DNA of 64,000 nt from Paramecium sonneborni (taxonomy: Eukaryota > Ciliophora > Oligohymenophorea > Peniculida > Parameciidae). The number at the start of each line of letters is the position of its first letter. The stretch's first letter is position 1. Positions 37,601 to 51,200 of the stretch are shown here, piece by piece. The notes below the pieces were generated by a model. That model was given only the letters and a program-made list of their open reading frames with translations, ran no database searches and was not told where the DNA came from. Location of the stretch: NCBI GenBank assembly GCA_905182985.1, contig CAJJDN010000004.1, forward strand, positions 299,664-363,663, given 5' to 3'. The position numbers and the translations under genes are program-made.

Positions 37601-40600
37601 ATTTAGTTATTTAAGAATCTAATTGTTAAAATAAATGTGATCCTGGATATTTAATTTATAATAAGGTTTGTGTTAAATATTGTCCATTTTATGCATATTA
37701 AGTGGATAACTACTGCTATGATTGTAATTTTTTTTGTAGCTCTTGTTTTGGACCAACATCTAATGAATGCTTTTCTTGTAATGATAATTATTTTTAAGAT
37801 GGATATAGTTGTAAATCAGTTTGCCCTTAATTTTATAATAAAGAAAATAAAAAATGTATGCTTAATTGCACTGGTCTGTAAGAAATCACCGAAAAAAAAG
37901 AGTGTGTTTCTTAATGTCCATCAAATTACATAACTTGTTAATCTAAATGTGTTTTAGTCCTATAAGATGGATATTATTAAGATGGAAAAATATGTAAAAA
38001 ATGTGATCCTAGATGTTCAAAATGCACTTCCCCAACACTTTGTTAAGCTTGTGTTTAAAATTTTTATCTTGAAGTTTAATCTTGTGTGATGATTTGCTCG
38101 AATTCTTATTTGTACATGGATCCCCTTTCGAGATCCTGTGTAACAAAATGTCCTTACACATTATATCATTTAGAATAATATGGAAAAAGATTTTGTGTAG
38201 CTGATTGCGCTTACAAACTTTATGATTAATGTGTATTAAAATGTCCAAAAGGAATGTATTCAAAAAATAAAGTATGTACTAAATGCCCTTAATATTGTGA
38301 AGAATGTGAAACTGCTACAAAATGTACAAAATGTTTATTGGGTTATTATTTTTAAAATGGATCATGCTTAAAAAGTTGTTTAAATAGTAAGACTGATACA
38401 AAGAATTTTAAGTGTGTTAATACGTGTGATGCTTCTTTGTTTGAATATAAAAATGAATGCTTAGAAAATTGTCCAACAAATCCAATTTTGTATAAAAATA
38501 AAAAAATATGTTCTCTTTCATGTCCAAATAATACTTATTAAAACGAAAGAGAATGTGTAGATTGCAATGCATCCTGTTTAACATGCATAGGACCTACTAA
38601 TAAAGATTGCATAACATGTTAAGATGGATTTTATTTGGATAATTAAATTTGTACCAATGCATGTTCATCTTTATATGATGAAGTCAATAAAAAATGTGTT
38701 CTTGCGTGTCCTAAAAATCTCTTTAAGAATTAAAATAAATGTGTAAAAATATGTGATGCTTACCAATATATTAATAATTGTGTTAACACCTGTCCACCAT
38801 AAACATATGCTTTGAATTAAAAATGTTTTGATTGTTCTGAAAATTGTCAAGAATGCAATTCTTTTGGATGCACAATATGTGGTTCTGGTACATTTTTAAA
38901 TGATGGTTTATGTAGTAAATATTGCCCATATTATTACAATGAAGTAAATAATCAATGTGCTTAATTATGTCCAAAAGATACTTTTGTATATATAGATCAT
39001 TGTTATTCAGAATGCCCAGTGAGTACTTATTAGTATAAAAATGATTGTCTTTTGGTATGTCCAACTCTAACAGTTTAAGTAAATAATGCATGCGTTTCAT
39101 GTTCTGAAAGATGTTTAATTTGTAAGAGTGAATATGAATGCTCAAAATGCGAAAACCCATATTTTTTATTTAGTGGTTCTTGCGTTGTGCAATGTCCACT
39201 ATAATTACGATTTCAAGATTTCGTTAACGGCTTGTGTGTTTCGAGTTGTCCACCTGAATCTTATGAAAAAGGATATGAGTGTGTTAAGGAATGTGATTTG
39301 ATTATACACTAAAAGCAATGCCTCTAAGCATGTCCTATTGGGTATTATAGTAATGATTATTGTAAACCATGCCGATTAGAATGCAAAGCTTGTTCAAGTT
39401 TTGAAATTTGCACAGAATGTAATGAAAATTTCTTTCTTGAATTCAATCAATGTGATACTTAATGTACTAAAATAAAAGATTTAAAATCAAAATCATGCGT
39501 CAATGTTTGCAACAATTTTTTATATAAGAATGTTTGTTATGAAACTTGCCCAAATAACACATATGAATTTATAAACGAATGTGTCTTAAATTGTAATAAT
39601 GGGTATTATGGCACTATAGACTATAAATGCTAGAAGTGTCCCTAATAATGTGTAAATTGTATTAATTCTTCCGAATGTACCAAATGTACTATAGGATACT
39701 TTTTACATAATGAATAATGTTTAGATTAATGTCCTGTCTCATTTTTTTCAAATCCTATACTTAACGAATGTTCAACAAAATGTCCTGTCACTACATTTAT
39801 ATTTTAAAATTCTTGTCTTTTTGAATGCCCCTCTTAATATTTTAACGATATGGATAATTATAAATGTGTGAATAATTGTGGACCTTAATAGTATTTAAGT
39901 AAAAAAAACTGTTTAAAATGTTCGATAGAATGTGATTAGTGCACTGGAAAAGGAAATAATAATTGCATCAAGTGTGCAAGCAGTTTTATATTGACTGAAG
40001 ATGGATTTTGTATAGGCAATTGTAAAGATGGATATTACAAATAAGATAATTCTTGTTATTAATGTATACATAAGTGTTAAACATGCTCAAATGCGACTGA
40101 TTGCATTAAATGTAGAGGGTTCAATAGAAATGCTGAAGATTGTTCTTGTCCAAAAGGATACTATGATGATGAATTCTAAGATGATTGTAAAAAATGTCCT
40201 TGTGATGAATGTACTTCAAGTGATAACTGTCTTATATGTAAAAATAATCTTTAAGTTCCAAAATGTAATTGTGATAGAGTTCTCAATGATGATTGGTGCA
40301 TTACTTGTCAAGTAGCTAAAGTCAATATTTATTATTCTGATGATCTAAATCAAATAATAGTAAATTTTGGTTATTTGATTTCTGTTAATTTGATAAATCC
40401 ATTTTAACCTTCAAATTGTTCTTCTTGGTTTGATAATTCAGAAATTTTTGGTAAAAATGCTTAATGTTATTTATCTTGGAATAGATATGCCGTACACATT
40501 ATATTATAACCTTATGCATCTATTAAAATAGGAGATTAGTTAAATTTTAAGAGTTCTTTTTATAGAGACGTAGATTAAGGGATTTGTGATGAACTGTTTA

Positions 40601-43600
40601 TTGAATAATTTATTGAAAATAAAGTGAAAGAACCTTAAAGCTTCTCTAAACCTTATATTCTTTTTGATGTTCCTTCATTTGTTAGCACATGCAAAACAAT
40701 ATTTATTAAATAAATCTTATTAGATGGTACTGGTTAAAAACTTTAGACTATTCTATCTTGGACCCTTAAAGAAATGGAAAATGAGGAATAATTTCTACAA
40801 ATGGATGCATTCTTAGCTAATCAATAAAATGAGATTACTATTCCTATAGGTACCTTATCAACAAATGTTACATATACAATCACAGCAAAGTATATTAATT
40901 TCTTGTAAAGAGTTAATTTCACAACATTTTCATTTACAACTCTCCCAATACAAGCTCCTTATGTATTTTTAAGTTTTGAACCTCTAATGGCAAGAGTTTA
41001 TGTATTTGATTGCCATGTCTCTTACTCAGATTTGAAAAAGAAATTTAATGTTTTTATAGAGATATTAGGAAATAAGAATGAATCATATCTATAATTAACT
41101 TAAGAAATAAATCCACTTTATGACATTCCTTTAAACGAGTCTCTCCTTCCTAAAGAGACTCCTTTAAAATTTATGGCATCAACTGGAAGTTCGATAATAA
41201 AAGAAGTTTTTTATTTAAAATCGAAAGAAATAGAAATAAATTTTTTATAAAAAAATAGGTTTATTGGTTTGGATAATTAAATTAATGCAAGAGGCTTTGA
41301 TAGAAACATCTAAGATGAAATTTTAAGCACAAAAGAAATCAATTATGAATGGTTATGCAATAACTTACATAATTTATAACCTTGCAAAACAGATGAAAAT
41401 CAAATTATGCAATTTCCATCTAGAAGAATTGTCAATATCTTTGCTGATAGTTAAAATACAACTTTCGTATTTTTCGCAAAAGCATCTAAAGGTAATAGAT
41501 GGACAGTCAAAGAATAATTGATAATCATTACAGACTTTAATATTGAGGAAGAATTTACTATCAATAATGATGATCCTAAAAATTATATTAATGCAAATGA
41601 TGAAGTGACGATTTTAATAAAAAAATAATAACAATATGCATTTATAATCTAAAAACACAAAATTTTGGAATCTATCAAAATAACAAGCTTGTCCTTTAAA
41701 TTTAGATTAGCTGGTTTTACAACTGATTATAAAAGTCCAGTTTACATTTATTTGATACCAGGAAATGAATCAATCGTTTTCAAATTGAATGATCCACCTA
41801 AAGATGGAAGCCTAAAAATAGAGCCTTTAATAGGAGAATCTCTAGATTATTTTAATTACTCTTTTACAAATCTTTTAGGGGGAAATTATTTCAGCCTTTA
41901 TTATTATTTTGAAAAATCCATTTTGGAAAGTGATATAAATACATAATCTACTATTAATGGAATTCCACTGGTCACAAACTCAAATGCAACTTCTGGATAA
42001 TTTTAATTGCCAAATGGAATCACTGATAACTCAATATCTGTTCTATGTGAGATTTAGTCAATTTAAGGAGCTAAATCTTACTTGAAATAAGATATATAGG
42101 TTGTGAGGAAAAATTATGAATTGTAGCGATTATACAAATCATTCACTTATTAAACAAATTTAAAAGATTTACAAAGTCTTCACACTATGATTGCATTGAT
42201 TTAACTAGAAAAAAAATAGGTTTGTTTGAAACAGTGTTCAGGTGTTGGAACATGTGTTAATAATAAATGTTAATGCCCTCCTGGATATTATTTTGATGAT
42301 TGTAGTGGAAATTAAGATTAATAAAATTAATTTAATGAATTTTTAAATAATGTTATGTAATCATTGATTAAGATACCAATAAAAAATAATCTAGAAATGA
42401 AATTATTTAGTCATTCTCTTTATTTCTTATAATAGTTTAATTCCAAAAATACATTAAGTTTAGAAGATTGCTAAACCATATTATAATCTTATATAGAAAA
42501 CACAAATTAAAGATTAGAATAGATAAATTAATATTCAATAAATTTATAATATTAATCTACTGATGATTTTAATTATTCATAAATAGACATTCGTTCTTTA
42601 ATTAATAAAAATGATTTACACATCGCTCTTAAAAGTACTGTTTTTATGTGGGAAAAAACAATATTTACTTAAGGTTCAGATATTTATTAATTACAAAATC
42701 ATTTAGGCAACTTTATAAACAATATTATTGAATTATCTATCTTTGCTTTAAATCCAAACGAAAAAATCGATTTTTCAATCGACACTGCGTTTATTAATAT
42801 TAAAAGTACTAATTTGATTTTAAATCCTTTTAATAACAGGCTATTGTAAGAATAAATTCTACAGAATTCATAATTTTATTATGTCATTTAGTCAATTTAC
42901 ATAAAAAATTATTATGCATTTGATGGTTACTACCCATATCCTGATTAAATATATCCACTATATGATTATTAAATTCGGCTTTAGAAGAGAAAATAAAACT
43001 TTTTTTATAATCACTCAATACTTTATAATTTTGGTGAATTAAATGATACTAGTAATCTAGTATGTTTACAGAGAGATTGGTAAAGTTATGAATGGTCAAA
43101 TTTTAAATGTGAATTAAACTTTATAAATTAAAGTTATTTTTGCAATTGTAGTATGTTGGCTCCTACAACAATTTGTAATGATAAAAGATACTTATATGAC
43201 AGCAGAAATTATTTTTAACTTAATATTCCTAATCTTCTTTACATTATTTACTTTATTTAATTATTTTTATTATTATATTTTTCTTTTAAACAGACTTAAT
43301 ATAATAAAATTAATTAAAATTAACAAAATAAATTTGGACATGTATTCAAATTATAAAAAAGCAATAAACCTCAAATTCTTGCTAATTAGATCTAATATGA
43401 TAGTTTGGAGAATAGGAAAAATTAAGAATAAAATTTTATAGTTGATACGAAAGAGCAGCAATCTCAAGCGAAATTTCATTTTAACAATTTTTGGGTAATT
43501 TAAAAATCATAATTTAGAAATATCATTTCTTAACTTCTTTGTAATATAATTAAAAGCCTTATTTAAGTATTTTAATAAAAAGTTGTTTAATCCTTCTTAG

Positions 43601-44061
43601 ATGGAATTAAGCAATAATTATTGGAGAAATATTTACCTTGTTAGATTACAAATATTAAATTTTAATGTGGATTGAACTAGGATCGTTTATATTAAGCAGA
43701 ATTAGCGAATATATATTTAAAGTATGGTCTAAAATTTTTATAATAGATCTAATCTAAATATTTATTATTTATGTAATAAAAGTTACTTTTATTCCTTATA
43801 TAAATTAGCTTAGCTTTAATATTGATTTTGTCTTATCTCTTTGGCCTATATGTATACTTTATGATAAAAAATTAAACAAGTTTAGTAAATATAATCATAA
43901 TTTAGATCGTTTCTTATACATTTGCTGCTTTAATAGACTTTTTATTTTTAGATCTTATAATGTTCAGCGCAAATAGATATTTAGGAGAAAAAAAGAAGAA
44001 AATGATAAGAAAAAAAATCAAAGAGTTTCACCAGATTACACAATCAAGGAAAGAAAATTGA
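31657..44061 (+). CDS. Giant surface protein B, paralogue of A
   Basis: Same architecture as A: signal peptide MFHLVFISIAFYQIYA, two LamG-like modules, Cys-rich repeats, REJ-like region, EGF module (CSGVGTCVNNKCQCPPGYYF), GPS-like motif and five helices. Introns lie at the same places as in A: 31760-31788, 31959-31980, 32085-32110, 32258-32280, 43495-43517, 43722-43746 and 43885-43905. The N at 37520 joins two copies of one 1504-bp block out of frame. Leaving out 36016-37520 gives exactly 3577 codons. Up to about 42785 the protein is very close to A, after which the last 425 residues diverge strongly although the fold order is kept. At the GPS-like motif it reads CNCSMLAPTT, with Ala where A has Ser, so autoproteolysis is unlikely. 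Its tail ends HQITQSRKEN. Confidence 0.8.
35594..37359 (+). repeat. 1766-bp block identical to 20435-22200 of gene A
   Basis: Partner of the block described at 20435. It encodes part of the Cys-rich repeat region, for example DQCSKCDLGYYIEQTTCYAI. Confidence 0.8.
36016..37519 (+). repeat. Direct repeat, 1504 bp, first copy (Cys-rich region of gene B)
   Basis: It begins GAATTAATAGACATGTGGAG and ends CCCAGTGAGT just before the N at 37520. The same sequence follows at 37521-39024 with no difference that I can see. 1504 plus one N is not a multiple of three, so read literally the frame is lost. Confidence 0.92.
37520..37520. other. Single-N assembly join inside gene B
   Basis: It separates the two 1504-bp copies. 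It begins at the same place in the gene as the join in gene A (GAATTAATAGAC), which suggests that the assembler broke at the same family repeat twice. Confidence 0.92.
37521..39024 (+). repeat. Direct repeat, 1504 bp, second copy
   Basis: Second copy of 36016-37519. The sequence continues without a break into the rest of gene B. Confidence 0.92.
38810..42779 (+). repeat. 3970-bp inverted repeat, arm in gene B
   Basis: The reverse complement occurs at 47751-51720. The two arms have exactly the same length, and I found no substitution at the many positions I compared. It covers the end of the Cys-rich region, the REJ-like part and the EGF module. Confidence 0.85.
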
Positions 44062-45246
44062 TTTTTTTTAATTTTCTATTTATTTCATAAAAATTCACTA
44101 ATTTTAATAAATCAACTAGAGAGGTATGAGTGACGAAAAACCTAGCTGTGTATTGGCAAAAAGATAAACTGGGGAATTTTTTGGTTAAACTATGATGTAA
44201 TAGAAATCTTAATTTACTTGCCAATATTTAGAGATAATATTTTACAACACTTATCTTTTGAGAGAGAGATGATTAAATAATAAAGAATTCTAAAGAATAG
44301 AAAGAGAGATCAATAGAAAAAAATTAATAAAGCATGAAAAGGGTTAGAAAATTTTATAGACTCAGATAAAATTAATTATTAAAAGTAATATTGATAAAGG
44401 TTTCATAAAGAGATTGTAATAAATATCAAATTAATCCCTTAGCTCAAGAAAAAGAAGAATGTAAGAAGTGAAACTGAAATAGTATGTATAATGCTTAGCA
44501 TAGAATTTTTTGATAAAGAAAATATCGTAACTTAAATTATATTTTATTGATAGAGAATAAATGAATATAAAATATTTCTAGACTCCATTTGATAGAGGGC
44601 GCAAATCTGAAATGTTGAAGATAATAGATAACTCTTTGGTATACATAAAGATGTATTCATGATATTTTCAAAAAGTGCAAATGAATTAATTGAACAAGCT
44701 TGTAAAAGTTGTCAAAGAATGTTAAATTTTCTACTAAATATCTATATAAATGATCCTTAATTATCTATTTCAATTATTTAACTTAATTAAACCATCGAAA
44801 TAAATAATAATTTAAACTAATTTTATTTTATTTTCAAGGTTTATTTTTGTTTTTAGCTTTTTTTATTTATCAAATTTTAGTTTACATTAAAATATCTTAT
44901 TTTTAAGAAAACTAGTATTATAATACACCCTAAAATTTTCTATATATTTTAATTCTCCCTTCCTATCTTATCTACGAGCCTAAATTAATAAGAATATCCT
45001 TTGTTAATTGTAGGAAACCTTCATTCTTTCTAATTACTTAATAGATCAAAGATATGAATTCATATAATTGTGCGCACTTTTAAAAATATTTTAGGCAAAA
45101 TTTATCATTTTTATAAATTGGTATGTATTTTATCAAAAAATAACTAATTGAAACAATTTATTAAAGAAAAATGAAAAATGATAATACAAAAATTAATTTT
45201 TTTCATATAATTTGCTTTACTTAATAATAAAATTTATAATTTTCAA
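44062..45246. other. Convergent intergenic region between gene B and fragment C
   Basis: About 1.2 kb lies between the stop of B on the plus strand and the stop of C on the minus strand. It is AT-rich. A few stretches look weakly coding when TAA/TAG are read as Gln (see the candidate at 44126 and a stretch near 44430 reading NPLAQEKEEC), but no family is recognisable. From about 44750 to 45246 I see nothing. Confidence 0.5.
44126..44337 (+). CDS. Possible small protein, low confidence
   Basis: An ATG at 44126 opens MSDEKPSCVLAKRQTGEFFG. Removal of a putative 35-nt intron (44193-44227, GTAATAG...ATTTAG) leaves 59 codons ending in TGA, with a basic helical end (FEREMIKQQRILKNRKRDQQ). The intron is longer than any other placed in this window, and no relative is recognised. 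It may be a real micro-gene or chance. Confidence 0.25.
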
Positions 45247-48200
45247 TCAATCATTATTTTTTTAAATAGATGTAAGCTATTTGAGATTTTTTACCTTTTT
45301 TCTTATATTTTTCTTTTTATTTTCCCCTAAAAATCTATTTGCACTAAAAATAACAATATCTATAAGAAGGACATCATTTAATATTGCCCCACTATATGAA
45401 ATAATCTAGAATAATTATGATAAATTACTAAATTAGTTTAGTTGGCTATCATAAAATAAAAATATAGTTCACATAGGACTGTGAATATTAAAAGCAACAA
45501 TACAAAGATTTTAAGCAATGTAAGAAGAACTTGGTGTCTCATTATAAAAAAATACTTCATTCGATTCTAAAAATAGAACAATTCATACTTTGATGAAATT
45601 TTCGCTAAACCTTAAGATGACAATCGATGCAAGAATTATCCAAATGGACACTTAGTATTCAAATTATGATAAACATAACACTTCTCCAATGATTAATGCA
45701 GAATTCCATCTCAATATTATTAAAAGACATCTCATTAATGGGCTAATATAAGATAATTATTTAAACATCAACTATGTTAAAAAATGATATTTCTAAATAT
45801 AAAAAAAAAAATAATTACCCAAAAATAATTAAAATGAAACTTATCAATTTGTTATTCATTATTGTTAATTGATCGCGTTGTTATTAATACTCGAGTATCA
45901 TATTCTTGTTCAATCGGATAAACTTAATTACCAATAATACTCACTTAATTATGTTTAATTAATTAAAAAACATGACCAAACTTAATATTGCGATTTGATT
46001 ATTCGTTACCTTATATCTTTGCTTTACTCAAAAATATTGCTATAATTATTAATTAAACAATATAAATAATGTAAAAGATATTAGGAAGATTTAGCTTGAA
46101 ATCTTGTCTACCTTAATAAATATAATCGTAGTCATTACAAATTGTTGTAGGAGAAAGAGTAGTGCAATTACAAAAGTAGGTTGAATTTATGGAAGAAATA
46201 GTGCAATTATTATTAGACCATTCATAAGTCTTAGAATTTCTTTATAAACAAACTAAATTTGTTGTATCATTTTAAATGCCAAATCTATAAGAAATTTGCT
46301 AATCTAATTCTAAATTTTATTTTCGATTTGATTATCTAATATAAAAGCTATATAATGGATAAATTTATTGTGGATATGGAAAATATCCATCAAAAGCATA
46401 ATAGTTTCTAATATAGATTGCTTAAACGATATCATAGCTTGTTGAATAATTATTGGGGATTTCTTCCAAAATTCTTTTTGAAACTTAAGGGATAGTTTTG
46501 GAATTATAAATAATTATGGATGCAGTATCGATTGAAAAATCGATTTTTTCGTTTGGATTTAAAGCAAAGATAGATAATTCAATAATATTGTTTATAAAGT
46601 TGCCTAAATGATTTTGTAATTAATAAATATCTGAACCTTAAGTAAATATTGTTTTTTCCCACATAAAAACAGTACTTTTAAGAGCGATGTGTAAATCATT
46701 TTTATTAATTAAAGAACGAATGTCTATTTATGAATAATTAAAATCATCAGTAGATTAATATTATAAATTTATTGAATATTAATTTATCTATTCTAATCTT
46801 TAATTTGTGTTTTCTATATAAGATTATAATATGGTTTAGCAATCTTCTAAACTTAATGTATTTTTGGAATTAAACTATTATAAGAAATAAAGAGAATGAC
46901 TAAATAATTTCATTTCTAGATTATTTTTTATTGGTATCTTAATCAATGATTACATAACATTATTTAAAAATTCATTAAATTAATTTTATTAATCTTAATT
47001 TCCACTACAATCATCAAAATAATATCCAGGAGGGCATTAACATTTATTATTAACACATGTTCCAACACCTGAACACTGTTTCAAACAAACCTATTTTTTT
47101 TCTAGTTAAATCAATGCAATCATAGTGTGAAGACTTTGTAAATCTTTTAAATTTGTTTAATAAGTGAATGATTTGTATAATCGCTACAATTCATAATTTT
47201 TCCTCACAACCTATATATCTTATTTCAAGTAAGATTTAGCTCCTTAAATTGACTAAATCTCACATAGAACAGATATTGAGTTATCAGTGATTCCATTTGG
47301 CAATTAAAATTATCCAGAAGTTGCATTTGAGTTTGTGACCAGTGGAATTCCATTAATAGTAGATTATGTATTTATATCACTTTCCAAAATGGATTTTTCA
47401 AAATAATAATAAAGGCTGAAATAATTTCCCCCTAAAAGATTTGTAAAAGAGTAATTAAAATAATCTAGAGATTCTCCTATTAAAGGCTCTATTTTTAGGC
47501 TTCCATCTTTAGGTGGATCATTCAATTTGAAAACGATTGATTCATTTCCTGGTATCAAATAAATGTAAACTGGACTTTTATAATCAGTTGTAAAACCAGC
47601 TAATCTAAATTTAAAGGACAAGCTTGTTATTTTGATAGATTCCAAAATTTTGTGTTTTTAGATTATAAATGCATATTGTTATTATTTTTTTATTAAAATC
47701 GTCACTTCATCATTTGCATTAATATAATTTTTAGGATCATCATTATTGANATTGAAAAATCGATTTTTTCGTTTGGATTTAAAGCAAAGATAGATAATTC
47801 AATAATATTGTTTATAAAGTTGCCTAAATGATTTTGTAATTAATAAATATCTGAACCTTAAGTAAATATTGTTTTTTCCCACATAAAAACAGTACTTTTA
47901 AGAGCGATGTGTAAATCATTTTTATTAATTAAAGAACGAATGTCTATTTATGAATAATTAAAATCATCAGTAGATTAATATTATAAATTTATTGAATATT
48001 AATTTATCTATTCTAATCTTTAATTTGTGTTTTCTATATAAGATTATAATATGGTTTAGCAATCTTCTAAACTTAATGTATTTTTGGAATTAAACTATTA
48101 TAAGAAATAAAGAGAATGACTAAATAATTTCATTTCTAGATTATTTTTTATTGGTATCTTAATCAATGATTACATAACATTATTTAAAAATTCATTAAAT

Positions 48201-51200
48201 TAATTTTATTAATCTTAATTTCCACTACAATCATCAAAATAATATCCAGGAGGGCATTAACATTTATTATTAACACATGTTCCAACACCTGAACACTGTT
48301 TCAAACAAACCTATTTTTTTTCTAGTTAAATCAATGCAATCATAGTGTGAAGACTTTGTAAATCTTTTAAATTTGTTTAATAAGTGAATGATTTGTATAA
48401 TCGCTACAATTCATAATTTTTCCTCACAACCTATATATCTTATTTCAAGTAAGATTTAGCTCCTTAAATTGACTAAATCTCACATAGAACAGATATTGAG
48501 TTATCAGTGATTCCATTTGGCAATTAAAATTATCCAGAAGTTGCATTTGAGTTTGTGACCAGTGGAATTCCATTAATAGTAGATTATGTATTTATATCAC
48601 TTTCCAAAATGGATTTTTCAAAATAATAATAAAGGCTGAAATAATTTCCCCCTAAAAGATTTGTAAAAGAGTAATTAAAATAATCTAGAGATTCTCCTAT
48701 TAAAGGCTCTATTTTTAGGCTTCCATCTTTAGGTGGATCATTCAATTTGAAAACGATTGATTCATTTCCTGGTATCAAATAAATGTAAACTGGACTTTTA
48801 TAATCAGTTGTAAAACCAGCTAATCTAAATTTAAAGGACAAGCTTGTTATTTTGATAGATTCCAAAATTTTGTGTTTTTAGATTATAAATGCATATTGTT
48901 ATTATTTTTTTATTAAAATCGTCACTTCATCATTTGCATTAATATAATTTTTAGGATCATCATTATTGATAGTAAATTCTTCCTCAATATTAAAGTCTGT
49001 AATGATTATCAATTATTCTTTGACTGTCCATCTATTACCTTTAGATGCTTTTGCGAAAAATACGAAAGTTGTATTTTAACTATCAGCAAAGATATTGACA
49101 ATTCTTCTAGATGGAAATTGCATAATTTGATTTTCATCTGTTTTGCAAGGTTATAAATTATGTAAGTTATTGCATAACCATTCATAATTGATTTCTTTTG
49201 TGCTTAAAATTTCATCTTAGATGTTTCTATCAAAGCCTCTTGCATTAATTTAATTATCCAAACCAATAAACCTATTTTTTTATAAAAAATTTATTTCTAT
49301 TTCTTTCGATTTTAAATAAAAAACTTCTTTTATTATCGAACTTCCAGTTGATGCCATAAATTTTAAAGGAGTCTCTTTAGGAAGGAGAGACTCGTTTAAA
49401 GGAATGTCATAAAGTGGATTTATTTCTTAAGTTAATTATAGATATGATTCATTCTTATTTCCTAATATCTCTATAAAAACATTAAATTTCTTTTTCAAAT
49501 CTGAGTAAGAGACATGGCAATCAAATACATAAACTCTTGCCATTAGAGGTTCAAAACTTAAAAATACATAAGGAGCTTGTATTGGGAGAGTTGTAAATGA
49601 AAATGTTGTGAAATTAACTCTTTACAAGAAATTAATATACTTTGCTGTGATTGTATATGTAACATTTGTTGATAAGGTACCTATAGGAATAGTAATCTCA
49701 TTTTATTGATTAGCTAAGAATGCATCCATTTGTAGAAATTATTCCTCATTTTCCATTTCTTTAAGGGTCCAAGATAGAATAGTCTAAAGTTTTTAACCAG
49801 TACCATCTAATAAGATTTATTTAATAAATATTGTTTTGCATGTGCTAACAAATGAAGGAACATCAAAAAGAATATAAGGTTTAGAGAAGCTTTAAGGTTC
49901 TTTCACTTTATTTTCAATAAATTATTCAATAAACAGTTCATCACAAATCCCTTAATCTACGTCTCTATAAAAAGAACTCTTAAAATTTAACTAATCTCCT
50001 ATTTTAATAGATGCATAAGGTTATAATATAATGTGTACGGCATATCTATTCCAAGATAAATAACATTAAGCATTTTTACCAAAAATTTCTGAATTATCAA
50101 ACCAAGAAGAACAATTTGAAGGTTAAAATGGATTTATCAAATTAACAGAAATCAAATAACCAAAATTTACTATTATTTGATTTAGATCATCAGAATAATA
50201 AATATTGACTTTAGCTACTTGACAAGTAATGCACCAATCATCATTGAGAACTCTATCACAATTACATTTTGGAACTTAAAGATTATTTTTACATATAAGA
50301 CAGTTATCACTTGAAGTACATTCATCACAAGGACATTTTTTACAATCATCTTAGAATTCATCATCATAGTATCCTTTTGGACAAGAACAATCTTCAGCAT
50401 TTCTATTGAACCCTCTACATTTAATGCAATCAGTCGCATTTGAGCATGTTTAACACTTATGTATACATTAATAACAAGAATTATCTTATTTGTAATATCC
50501 ATCTTTACAATTGCCTATACAAAATCCATCTTCAGTCAATATAAAACTGCTTGCACACTTGATGCAATTATTATTTCCTTTTCCAGTGCACTAATCACAT
50601 TCTATCGAACATTTTAAACAGTTTTTTTTACTTAAATACTATTAAGGTCCACAATTATTCACACATTTATAATTATCCATATCGTTAAAATATTAAGAGG
50701 GGCATTCAAAAAGACAAGAATTTTAAAATATAAATGTAGTGACAGGACATTTTGTTGAACATTCGTTAAGTATAGGATTTGAAAAAAATGAGACAGGACA
50801 TTAATCTAAACATTATTCATTATGTAAAAAGTATCCTATAGTACATTTGGTACATTCGGAAGAATTAATACAATTTACACATTATTAGGGACACTTCTAG
50901 CATTTATAGTCTATAGTGCCATAATACCCATTATTACAATTTAAGACACATTCGTTTATAAATTCATATGTGTTATTTGGGCAAGTTTCATAACAAACAT
51001 TCTTATATAAAAAATTGTTGCAAACATTGACGCATGATTTTGATTTTAAATCTTTTATTTTAGTACATTAAGTATCACATTGATTGAATTCAAGAAAGAA
51101 ATTTTCATTACATTCTGTGCAAATTTCAAAACTTGAACAAGCTTTGCATTCTAATCGGCATGGTTTACAATAATCATTACTATAATACCCAATAGGACAT

